From NCBI GenBank assembly GCA_910587715.1, contig CAJUMV010000067.1, positions 1-11,925 on the forward strand: DNA of 11,925 nt. The letters are read 5' to 3'. This DNA comes from an uncultured Lachnospiraceae bacterium (GTDB taxonomy: Bacteria; Bacillota; Clostridia; Lachnospirales; Lachnospiraceae). Under the pieces are notes generated by a model, which was not told the DNA's origin, ran no database searches, and saw nothing but the letters and a program-made list of their open reading frames with translations. Shown here in pieces: positions 1 to 5,812 of this stretch (position 1 is its first letter; each line of letters starts with the position of its first letter). Both the position numbers and the translations under genes were made by a program.

Positions 1-2
1 CC

Positions 3-74
3 GAAATGTGGAGGCAGTACAACAAAGCCGCAAAATGGAAGGTAGGTGTTTCAAAATGCAAATCATTATGCTAA
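3..74 (+). CDS. C-terminal end of upstream half-ABC exporter (partial)
   Basis: Only the last 23 codons of this gene are in the window, in the frame beginning at base 3 and ending with TAA at 72-74. The visible end reads EMWRQYNKAAKWKV and then a short basic tail. Tandem half-ABC exporters of the fused membrane plus ATPase type often finish with a motif of this shape (M-W-x-x-Y-x-x-A-x-x-W-K) after the ATPase domain. The stop codon shares its last A with an ATG of the next gene, so the two are probably translationally coupled and their products may pair as a heterodimer. The assignment rests on the short C-terminal motif and the context. No ATPase motif of this gene lies inside the window. 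Confidence 0.6.
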   Translation, partial: EMWRQYNKAAKWKVGVSKCKSLC

Positions 75-1810
75 TGATTCAAAAGTTAAAGCACACGTTT
101 GCCCTGTCTGACAAGGGCGCAAAGGATATGGTGGGGGCGTTTTTTGCCTGCATTCTGCATAACCTTTCCCTGATGGTTCCGGTGGTGCTGTTATATAACC
201 TCATCAGAGACCTGCTGGGCGGGGGCATCCCGAAAGAGAAAAGTACATTTTATATTGTGGGGCTTATCATTTCACTTGGGCTTATCATGCTGACCTACTA
301 TATCCAGTACAATGCCACTTTTTTCGCCACCTATGTGGAGAGCGGCGTGCGCAGGCTTTCCCTTGCGGAAAAACTGCGGAGAATTCCCCTGTCGTTTTTC
401 GGGAAAAAAGATCTGTCCGACCTGACAACCGTGCTTATGGCAGACTGCGCGACACTGGAGAGCGGATTATCCCACTGGGTTCCTGAATTTATCGGTTCTG
501 TAATTTCCACCCTTTTGATTGCGGCAGGGCTCTTTATCTTCGACTGGCGCATGGCGCTTGCCTCACTGTGGGTGCTGCCTGTCTCCTTCGGAATTATACT
601 GGCATCGGCGGGAGTCATGCGCAGCAGGCAGGAAAAGGTAAACGAGGTGTCCATTGCGTGTTCGGACGGCATCCAGGAATGCCTGGAAACGCTGCGCGAC
701 CTGAAAGCAAATAATGCGGAGGAGGGATATTTAAAAGGGCTGGACAAAAAAATAAAGGATGTGGAGAAATATACAGTGATAGGCGAGCTTACCAATGCGG
801 TATTCCATACCTGCGGGCGCATGGTACTTAAAGTAGGCATCGCCACGACCGTGCTGGTGGGAGGCGCGTTGTTAGCAGACGGAAAAATTACTCTGCTCAC
901 ATTCTTTGCCTTTATGATTCTCGTTTCCCGTGTATATGACCCGCTGATCGCCGCATTGGATAATTTAAGCGCAGTCATTATGATGAGGAATATCCAGTGC
1001 AGGCGGATGGATGAAATCTTAAGCCACCCGGAACAGGAAGGAGCAGAGAAGCTGACAAACAGAGGATATGACATCGCCTTTGACCATGTGGGATTTTCCT
1101 ATAACAGCGGGGAAACGGTCTTAAAAGATGTGTCTTTTACCGCAACGCAGGGGCAGGTCACTGCGCTGGTCGGGCCTTCCGGCGGCGGAAAGACGACAGT
1201 TTCCCGCCTTGCCTCAAGGTTCTGGGATATACAGAAGGGCAAGATTACGGTAGGCGGTATGGACATCTCGAAAATTGAACCCGAGACGCTTATGTCTCTG
1301 TATTCCATCGTGTTCCAGGATGTGACGCTGTTTAACATCACGGTCATGGAGAATATCCGCCTAGGGCGAAAGGATGCGACCGATGCGGAGGTGCTTGAGG
1401 CTGCCAGGCTTGCCAATGTGGATGAATTTGCCAAGAAACTCCCGGACAAGTGGAATACACTGATTGGTGAGAATGGCTGCGAGCTGTCAGGCGGGGAACG
1501 CCAGCGTATCTCGATAGCCAGGGCATTTCTGAAGGATGCTCCGATTATCCTGCTGGATGAGGCGACGGCAAGCCTTGATGTGGAAAACGAAACGCTGATT
1601 CAGGAGTCGTTGTCAAGGCTGATTGAGAATAAGACGGTCATGATCATTGCCCACCGTATGCGTACCGTTGCGGGGGCGGATAAGATTGTCGTCCTTTCGG
1701 AAGGCACAGTGGCGGAGCAGGGCAGTTCCGATACGCTTTTGAAAAAGGATGGCATCTATGCCCGCATGGTGAAGCTCCAGACACAGAGCCAGAATTGGGC
1801 GATGGAATAA
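74..1810 (+). CDS. Half-ABC exporter, fused membrane and ATPase domains
   Basis: An ATP-driven membrane exporter half: one transmembrane domain followed by one nucleotide-binding domain, expected to work as a dimer, here probably with the product of the overlapping upstream gene. Counted from ATG 74 (578 residues), about six hydrophobic helices fill the first ~300 residues. Walker A (GPSGGGKT) is at about residue 367, the Q-loop is in VFQD, the signature LSGGERQR is near 471, Walker B (IILLDEA) near 491, and the switch histidine is in IIAHR near 527. All catalytic motifs are intact. I chose ATG 74 because it overlaps the previous stop (TAATG) and gives an N-terminus (MIQKLKHTFALS) of the usual length. 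In-frame alternatives are GTG 8, ATG 56 (AGGTAGG upstream at 40-46) and ATG 68. Paired half-transporters of this kind are annotated variously as multidrug or siderophore-type exporters or importers. The substrate cannot be read from the sequence. Confidence 0.93.
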   Translation: MIQKLKHTFALSDKGAKDMVGAFFACILHNLSLMVPVVLLYNLIRDLLGGGIPKEKSTFYIVGLIISLGLIMLTYYIQYNATFFATYVESGVRRLSLAEKLRRIPLSFFGKKDLSDLTTVLMADCATLESGLSHWVPEFIGSVISTLLIAAGLFIFDWRMALASLWVLPVSFGIILASAGVMRSRQEKVNEVSIACSDGIQECLETLRDLKANNAEEGYLKGLDKKIKDVEKYTVIGELTNAVFHTCGRMVLKVGIATTVLVGGALLADGKITLLTFFAFMILVSRVYDPLIAALDNLSAVIMMRNIQCRRMDEILSHPEQEGAEKLTNRGYDIAFDHVGFSYNSGETVLKDVSFTATQGQVTALVGPSGGGKTTVSRLASRFWDIQKGKITVGGMDISKIEPETLMSLYSIVFQDVTLFNITVMENIRLGRKDATDAEVLEAARLANVDEFAKKLPDKWNTLIGENGCELSGGERQRISIARAFLKDAPIILLDEATASLDVENETLIQESLSRLIENKTVMIIAHRMRTVAGADKIVVLSEGTVAEQGSSDTLLKKDGIYARMVKLQTQSQNWAME

Positions 1811-1853
1811 GAAGGGCGATATTCCGTTTCTGTTTAGGAAAGGAAATAAGAGG

Positions 1854-1999
1854 ATGCGCCGTTTACCATCCGGAGACAGTACAGGCTGGTCTGCCGCTTC
1901 CGCAGGGCAAAGAACGAAGAGCTGAAAGAGAAGAGGGAGAAGCTGGCATGTCTGGACTATCTGATTGCGCAGTTGGAGCACGATGATTCCGGGCAGTAA
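1854..1999 (+). pseudogene. Small basic helical protein, apparent -1 base frameshift
   Basis: An ATG at 1854 sits behind AGGAAAGGA (1836-1844) and GAGG, a good ribosome binding site. Its own frame stops after 23 codons. If one base is missing around 1861-1862, the frame joins an open stretch that runs from FTIRRQYRLVCRF through a lysine- and glutamate-rich helix to LACLDYLIAQLEHDDSGQ, ending at TAA 1997-1999. The joined product would be about 48 residues, strongly basic at first and then a charged amphipathic helix that could be a coiled coil or dimerisation helix. I do not recognise the family. It could be a decayed small gene, the C-terminal remnant of a regulator, or an artefact of a base-call error. 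It lies about 40 bp after the ABC gene on the same strand, so it would be the last gene of that operon. Confidence 0.35.
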
Positions 2000-2015
2000 G
2001 CGGAGTCAGTCTCTC

Positions 2016-2041
2016 TTTTTTGGGGAAATGAAGCCAAAAAA
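2016..2041. terminator. AT-rich inverted repeat between convergent genes
   Basis: TTTTTTGG (2016-2023) and CCAAAAAA (2034-2041) form a perfect 8-bp inverted repeat with a 10-base loop. It lies 3 bases beyond the MATE stop codon and about 17 bases beyond the small plus-strand frame. Convergent placement and T-runs on either strand suggest a bidirectional terminator, but only two G-C pairs support the stem, so this is a weak call. Confidence 0.35.
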
Positions 2042-2043
2042 TG

Positions 2044-3204
2044 TTACATGTAATGATACTTCCCGCGTTTCGCAAACAGGAAACCCACGGAGAGTACAAA
2101 GGCGAACACCTCCGCCACCGTGACAGCCAGCCAGATGCCGTCCACGTCGAAAACAAGCGGCAGGATCAATACAGCCGCAGTTTGGAAAAGGAGCGTGCGC
2201 AGGAAGGCGGCAGCAGTCAGCACAAGGCTTACTCCTGTCATAAGCAGCACGCTTTTCTTTAGCATATTTTTAAGCTCCTTATCGTTACCCGCGCCGTAGT
2301 GGTAGCTGACAATGGGCGCGGCGCCGATGGAATAGCCGATGTAGATGGCGATAAAGATAAACTGCACATACATCAGCACGCCGTATGCCGATACGCCGTT
2401 TTCACCGATGTACCGCAGAAGCTGGAAATTATAAATCATGCTGACGATGGAGCCGGAGATGTTGCTCATCAGCTCGGAGGAGCCGTTGGCACATGCCTGT
2501 ATAATCGGCTTTAGTTCCAGCCTGGTCCGGGTGAGCCGCAGAAGGCTGGTGTTGGGGCGGAGAAAGTAAATCAGGGGGAACAGACCGCCCACACACTGGC
2601 TGATGCCGGTGGCAAGCGCCGCCCCGGCAACGCCCCAGCGAAACGCGCCCACGAAGAGGGCGTCCAGCGCCATATTCGTTACGCCCGCGCCTACGGTTGC
2701 CGCCAGTCCGAGTTTCGGTCGTTCCGCCGCAATCAGAAAGCTCTGGAACACGTTCTGCAGCATGAATGTGGCGAGGAAGAGGAACACAACGCGTCCGTAA
2801 TCGACGCAGTATTCCATCATTTCCGGCGTTGCCCCCAGAAACGACGCCATGGGACGCGTAAAAAGGATGCCTGCAGCCGACAGGACGACACCGAGAATAA
2901 CTGCCAGGTAAATCATCATGGAAAAATAGCGGTTCGCTTTTTCTTTATCGCCTGTGCCGAGCACCAGAGAGACGAGGGCGGTGCCGCCGGTGCCGATCAT
3001 AAATCCCATACCGCCCAGAATCATGATAAAGGGAAAAATCAGATTGACGGCGGCGAAGGCGGTCTTTCCGGCAAAATTGGACACAAAGAAACCGTCCACC
3101 ACGCCGTAGATGGAGGTAAATACCATCATGACAATGGAGGGGAAGGTGAAGCGTAACAATTTATGATAGGTAAAGTGGTCTGATAACTGGATGAATTTTT
3201 TCAT
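2044..3204 (-). CDS. MATE-family efflux protein with internal deletion
   Basis: A multidrug and toxin extrusion (MATE/DinF-like) membrane protein, normally a sodium- or proton-coupled exporter of about 440-460 residues with 12 helices. Here it is 386 residues. The N-terminal half looks complete, with the family pattern around SIYGVVDGFFVSNFAG (residues 31-46) and the repeat-two start near SELMSNISGSIVSMIYNFQL. The C-terminus KYHYM is also typical of clostridial members. Between VLTAAAF and RTLLFQTAAVLILP (residues about 333-337) the usual segment between the tenth helix region and the last two helices is missing, so about two helices and a loop seem deleted in frame. An AGGAAA ribosome binding site lies about 12 bases upstream of ATG 3204. 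The gene follows a MarR regulator by 76 bp and is probably co-transcribed. If the deletion is real, transport activity is doubtful. The family assignment is firm; function is not. Confidence 0.88.
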   Translation of the reverse strand: MKKFIQLSDHFTYHKLLRFTFPSIVMMVFTSIYGVVDGFFVSNFAGKTAFAAVNLIFPFIMILGGMGFMIGTGGTALVSLVLGTGDKEKANRYFSMMIYLAVILGVVLSAAGILFTRPMASFLGATPEMMEYCVDYGRVVFLFLATFMLQNVFQSFLIAAERPKLGLAATVGAGVTNMALDALFVGAFRWGVAGAALATGISQCVGGLFPLIYFLRPNTSLLRLTRTRLELKPIIQACANGSSELMSNISGSIVSMIYNFQLLRYIGENGVSAYGVLMYVQFIFIAIYIGYSIGAAPIVSYHYGAGNDKELKNMLKKSVLLMTGVSLVLTAAAFLRTLLFQTAAVLILPLVFDVDGIWLAVTVAEVFAFVLSVGFLFAKRGKYHYM

Positions 3205-3280
3205 ATTCTATTTATTTCCTTTTATAAAATATTTTATGTAAACTCATTACTACGGGCGCACGCTGACGGGACTGCCTCTG

Positions 3281-3721
3281 TTATGTCAGATGCTGCAGAT
3301 GCTCTCTGAAATCCTGTAAATAGCGTTCTGTTAACGCCAGATACTGCGCCACATCTTCCCTCGTCCATGAGGAAAAGATATCATTTTCTATGGCAATGAT
3401 TTTTGCGGCTGTCCGTTCGGCAAGCTTTCGTCCTTCGTCGGTGAGATAAACCGCCTTGTTTTTTCCGTCCGTGTTTTCCAGATAAATCATACCGTCCGCC
3501 TCCAGCCTGCGCAGAGCGGAATTGATGGTCTGTTTGCTGACCCCGGCATAGCGGCAGATATCCCGTAGTGGGCAGGGCTCTCCCGCATCGCAGATGGTGT
3601 AGAGAACAATCATGCAGCTGTCGGACAGACCAAATCGAATGGCGGCTTCATGGTAGGCGGCGTCGGTCTCGTTCAGCAGATAATTGCACCGTTTGCGTTC
3701 TTTTGAAAAATCTTGATTCAT
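3281..3721 (-). CDS. MarR-family transcriptional regulator
   Basis: A winged helix-turn-helix repressor of 146 residues, the usual length for MarR proteins, acting as a cytoplasmic DNA-binding dimer. The helix-turn-helix spans residues about 51-73 (PLRDICRYAGVSKQTINSAL), followed by RRLEADGMIY and a wing ending in VYLTDEGRKL. The wing has D-G-K-N-K instead of the commoner D-x-R-D-x-R. N- and C-terminal helices would form the dimer interface. ATG 3721 is preceded by GAGGAG with a 7-base gap, which fixes the start. The gene is the first of a MarR-MATE pair, and its promoter contains two matching dyads, so it most likely represses its own operon until a ligand releases it. The ligand is unknown. 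MarR-MATE pairs are common in clostridia and usually associated with efflux. Confidence 0.9.
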   Translation of the reverse strand: MNQDFSKERKRCNYLLNETDAAYHEAAIRFGLSDSCMIVLYTICDAGEPCPLRDICRYAGVSKQTINSALRRLEADGMIYLENTDGKNKAVYLTDEGRKLAERTAAKIIAIENDIFSSWTREDVAQYLALTERYLQDFREHLQHLT

Positions 3722-3794
3722 TGTTTACTCCTCATGTTGCGTGTTCCGGGCATTTCGCGTGAAACACCGCTGCAATTTCCTATAAGATAAAAAT

Positions 3795-3810
3795 AGTATG
3801 AAAACGTACT
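3795..3810. promoter_or_regulatory. Operator dyad 2, at the transcript start
   Basis: AGTATG-AAAA-CGTACT matches the core of dyad 1 (AGTACG-N4-CGTACT) with one base changed in one half-site. Its centre is 28 bp from that of dyad 1, and it covers the predicted start of the MarR-MATE transcript. The shared pattern suggests two binding sites for one regulator, most simply the adjacent MarR protein. Confidence 0.65.
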
Positions 3811-3817
3811 GAAAACA

Positions 3818-3846
3818 AGCATAGTACGATTTCGTACTAAAGTCAA
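3818..3846 (-). promoter_or_regulatory. SigA-type promoter of the MarR-MATE operon
   Basis: Read on the minus strand, TTGACT (3841-3846) and TATGCT (3818-3823) are separated by exactly 17 bases. The -35 box matches consensus at 5 of 6 positions, the -10 box at 4 of 6. Transcription would begin near 3811, about 90 bases before the MarR start codon. The spacer is almost filled by a perfect dyad. Confidence 0.7.
3822..3839. promoter_or_regulatory. Operator dyad 1, in the promoter spacer
   Basis: TAGTACG-ATTT-CGTACTA is a perfect 7+7 inverted repeat with a 4-base centre. It occupies the spacer between the -35 and -10 boxes of the MarR-MATE promoter and touches the -10 box, so a bound protein would block RNA polymerase. 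A near-identical dyad lies 28 bp away. Confidence 0.7.
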
Positions 3847-3921
3847 GGGGAAATAATAAGGGCTTTTTAGAACAAAATCTGCGATTCACACAGCCAGATT
3901 AACCATTCACGAAGTAGAAGT

Positions 3922-3948
3922 TAGAAATCCCACTTATTTTTCCGATAA
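3922..3948 (+). promoter_or_regulatory. Sigma-28-like promoter for the downstream small gene
   Basis: TAGA (3922-3925), 15 bases, then TCCGATAA (3941-3948) closely matches the sigma-28/SigD/FliA consensus TAAA-N15-GCCGATAA (3 of 4 and 7 of 8 positions). Transcription would start near 3956, about 38 bases ahead of ATG 3994. A weaker SigA reading overlaps it (TTAGAA, 17 bases, GATAAG), so the sigma factor is not settled. Confidence 0.5.
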
Positions 3949-3993
3949 GTTAGTTGAAGATGGTGTGACGGAAAAAGGAAGGAGAATGTGACA

Positions 3994-4536
3994 ATGGAAG
4001 TAGGTACAGTTTATGGCAGTTATTATGGGGCAAAAGGCTATGAAAATGTAAGGAAGGAAGAAAAGCGGGCAGATGCCGGATTCGCGGGAAAGGCTGCGGA
4101 GAAAGTGACGCAGCAGCCAGTTAATTTCTCTATTTCTGATGAGGGGCGAAATATGCTGCGGGAAATGGTAAACAAATTTGAGCCTGATTCGGATTATGTC
4201 AATGCAAGGGAGCTGACAATACAAAATACAAATGAGGTCGCATGGGAACATTATACGGCAATGAGGGGAATCAGCAGCCAGACATTAAAAGAGGGAAACT
4301 ATAATGTGGAAGATGTAAGGAAATCAATCATGGATACATATGAGGTCCGTTATAATGAAATCGTGAAAGAACATGAAAAGGGAGACCGTGACGTTTCTTA
4401 TGAACTTACAGGGAAAAGGTCGCTGACGCTTAAAGAAGATTTGGCTGGACTGGATGAGGCTTTTAAAATGCGTCTGGCAAATCTGGAAGGATATATTACC
4501 TGTCAGCAGACAAGACAAAAGCACAGCGCAATTTAA
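3994..4536 (+). CDS. Small soluble protein of unknown function
   Basis: A 180-residue hydrophilic protein that I do not recognise. It has no signal peptide, membrane helix or cysteine-rich motif; the single cysteine is close to the C-terminus. The N-terminus (MEVGTVYGSYYGAKGY) is glycine- and tyrosine-rich. A lysine- and glutamate-rich linker follows, then NFSISDEGRNMLREMVNKFEP around residues 45-65. A largely helical, charged remainder contains DVRKSIMDTYEVRYNEIVKEHEKG and ends in a lysine-containing tail. GGAAGGAG (3977-3984) is a strong ribosome binding site 9 bases from ATG 3994; GTG 3988 is in frame but too close to it. The gene stands alone between a divergent MarR-MATE operon and a convergent DAHP synthase gene. 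A sigma-28-like promoter suggests, but does not show, a link to motility. Local base composition is more AT-rich than the metabolic genes nearby. Confidence 0.85.
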   Translation: MEVGTVYGSYYGAKGYENVRKEEKRADAGFAGKAAEKVTQQPVNFSISDEGRNMLREMVNKFEPDSDYVNARELTIQNTNEVAWEHYTAMRGISSQTLKEGNYNVEDVRKSIMDTYEVRYNEIVKEHEKGDRDVSYELTGKRSLTLKEDLAGLDEAFKMRLANLEGYITCQQTRQKHSAI

Positions 4537-4553
4537 GGCACTGTGCTTTTGTC
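4514..4553. terminator. Strong bidirectional terminator hairpin
   Basis: GACAAAAGCACAG (4514-4526) and CTGTGCTTTTGTC (4541-4553) form a perfect 13-bp stem with a 14-base loop that contains the TAA stop (4534-4536) of the plus-strand gene. The A-run and T-run inside the stem give a U-tract in either direction. It can therefore end both the small gene and the convergent DAHP synthase transcript. A second, weaker stem (TGCCCT 4565-4570 with AGGGCA 4580-4585) lies between it and the DAHP synthase stop. Confidence 0.75.
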
Positions 4554-4610
4554 CTGCATGATAATGCCCTGTGGGAAGAAGGGCAGACTTTTATGACATA
4601 GGTGCCAGCA

Positions 4611-5639
4611 CTATTCATACTCCGCAATATCATAAATCAGCCGCTCCGAATCCTCCCACCCCAGGCAGGGATCGGTGATGGACTTGCCGTAAATGCCTTC
4701 GCCGATTTTCTGGCAGCCTTCCTCGATATAGCTTTCAATCATCACGCCCTTGACCATGCGGTGAATGTCGCTGTTTAAGCGCCTGCTGTGCATGACCTCC
4801 TTCACGATACGAATCTGCTGTTCGAACTTTTTGTCGGAGTTATTGTGGTTGGCGTCAATGACACATGCCGGATTGACAAGGTCGTAGTCCTGATACAGCG
4901 TAAATAGGGTGTTCAAGTCTTCATAATGATAGTTCGGAAGGCTCCTGCCGTGCTTGTTCGTGGAGCCGCGCAGTACCGCGTGTGCCAGTGGGTTGCCGCC
5001 TGTGCTGACTTCATAGCCCCGGTAGGTAAAGTCGTGGGGATGCTGCGCCGCGTAGATGGAGTTTAGCATCACGGACAGGGTGCCGCTTGTGGGGTTCTTC
5101 ATCCCGGCGGGCACGTCGAAGCCGCTGACGGTCATGCGGTGCTGCTGGTCCTCCACGGAGCGCGCGCCGATGGCGACGTAGGAGAGAATGTCTTCCACAT
5201 AGCCCCAGTTGTCGGGGTAGAGCATCTCGTCGGCGGCGGTTAAGCCCGTCTCCTCGATGGCGCGGATGTGCATTTTGCGCATGGCGATCAGCCCGCTTGT
5301 AAAGTCGGGTTTCTTCTCCGGGTCGGGCTGGCTGACGATGCCCTTATAACCCTCGCCTGTGGTGCGGGGCTTATTCGTATAAATCCGGGGAATGAGAATC
5401 AGCTTGTCCTTCACCTTCTCGTTGACTCTTGCCAGGCGGTTTACATAATCACAGACCGCCTCCTCGTTGTCGGCGGAGCAAGGACCGATGATAACGATAA
5501 ATTTCTTGCTCTTTCCGGTGATGACGTCCCGAATCTCAATATCTCTTTCTCTTTTTACCTCTACCAGATGGGCGGGCATAGGGAACTGCTCGCGAATCTC
5601 GTCAGGGGTGGGTAATTTGGCTACATATTGAAATGACAT
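4611..5639 (-). CDS. aroF: Class I 3-deoxy-7-phosphoheptulonate (DAHP) synthase
   Basis: Condenses phosphoenolpyruvate with erythrose 4-phosphate to DAHP, the first committed step of the shikimate pathway to aromatic amino acids, in the cytoplasm. The 342-residue length fits the class I (AroF/AroG/AroH) type. The metal ligands known from E. coli AroG can be matched: Cys54 in IIGPCS, His265 in IDANHNNSDK, Glu302 in MIESY and Asp323 in ITDPCLGWED. Substrate-binding residues are also in place: KPRTT (Arg92), GYKG (Lys99), GAR (Arg160), GMKNPTSG (Lys181) and VLRGS (Arg224). Its start at 5639 follows GGGAGGAAACC, an excellent ribosome binding site. It has its own promoter and appears to be monocistronic. 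The usual class I feedback control by an aromatic amino acid is likely, but which one cannot be told. The letter of the symbol is conventional only. Confidence 0.95.
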   Translation of the reverse strand: MSFQYVAKLPTPDEIREQFPMPAHLVEVKRERDIEIRDVITGKSKKFIVIIGPCSADNEEAVCDYVNRLARVNEKVKDKLILIPRIYTNKPRTTGEGYKGIVSQPDPEKKPDFTSGLIAMRKMHIRAIEETGLTAADEMLYPDNWGYVEDILSYVAIGARSVEDQQHRMTVSGFDVPAGMKNPTSGTLSVMLNSIYAAQHPHDFTYRGYEVSTGGNPLAHAVLRGSTNKHGRSLPNYHYEDLNTLFTLYQDYDLVNPACVIDANHNNSDKKFEQQIRIVKEVMHSRRLNSDIHRMVKGVMIESYIEEGCQKIGEGIYGKSITDPCLGWEDSERLIYDIAEYE

Positions 5640-5652
5640 GGTTTCCTCCCGG

Positions 5653-5674
5653 CGAAAACGGGGTTACCGTTTCG
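5653..5674 (-). other. Possible leader hairpin before the DAHP synthase gene
   Basis: In the leader transcript, CGAAACGG pairs with CCGTTTTCG around a 5-base loop, with one bulged base. It ends about 5 bases before the GGGAGG ribosome binding site. No U-tract, leader peptide rich in aromatic codons or T-box element is visible in the roughly 70-base leader, so a regulatory role is speculative. Confidence 0.25.
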
Positions 5675-5713
5675 TCTGTATCATATTTTGTTTTCTTTCG
5701 CAAAAACACCTAC

Positions 5714-5742
5714 ATTATAGTATATTAAGCAGAGAATCGCAA
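5714..5742 (-). promoter_or_regulatory. SigA-type promoter of the DAHP synthase gene
   Basis: On the minus strand, TTGCGA (5737-5742), 17 bases, then a perfect TATAAT (5714-5719). Transcription would start near 5707, leaving a leader of about 70 bases before ATG 5639. Confidence 0.7.
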
Positions 5743-5750
5743 GTACTAAG

Positions 5751-5805
5751 TCTCACGCAGGAGAATGCCTAAAGTACGGCATTCTCCGCACTGATTAGAG
5801 TGAGA
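5751..5805. repeat. Nested inverted repeat between flippase and DAHP synthase genes
   Basis: An inner perfect 10-bp stem, GGAGAATGCC (5760-5769) with GGCATTCTCC (5778-5787), has an 8-base loop. It is enclosed by an outer 6-bp stem, TCTCAC (5751-5756) with GTGAGA (5800-5805). It begins 8 bases after the stop of the flippase gene (minus strand), where a terminator is expected, but no U-tract follows. The core GGAGAATGC/GCATTCTCC recurs in a second hairpin near 9030, suggesting a dispersed repeat family. Confidence 0.65.
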
Positions 5806-5812
5806 ACAACAG

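Noticed and set aside
331..1074. Minus-strand open frame (247 residues) opposite the ABC exporter
   Set aside because: It is serine-rich antisense translation of the transmembrane domain, with no recognisable motif.
1795..1986. Plus-strand frame of 63 codons after the ABC exporter
   Set aside because: It lacks a ribosome binding site, overlaps the ABC stop and reads as low-coherence sequence. The neighbouring frame gives a more protein-like product.
3224..3237. Perfect AT-only palindrome ATAAAATATTTTAT between MarR and MATE genes
   Set aside because: In a purely AT stretch such palindromes arise easily. It has no matching copy elsewhere in the window and no promoter boxes around it.
3847..3921. 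Possible small gene or RNA between the MarR promoter and the sigma-28-like promoter
   Set aside because: No start codon with a ribosome binding site, no stable hairpin and no tRNA-like fold can be seen there.
5640..5710. T-box or attenuator ahead of DAHP synthase
   Set aside because: The leader is only about 70 bases, with no T-box consensus, no aromatic-codon leader peptide and no U-tract. Only a small hairpin is present.
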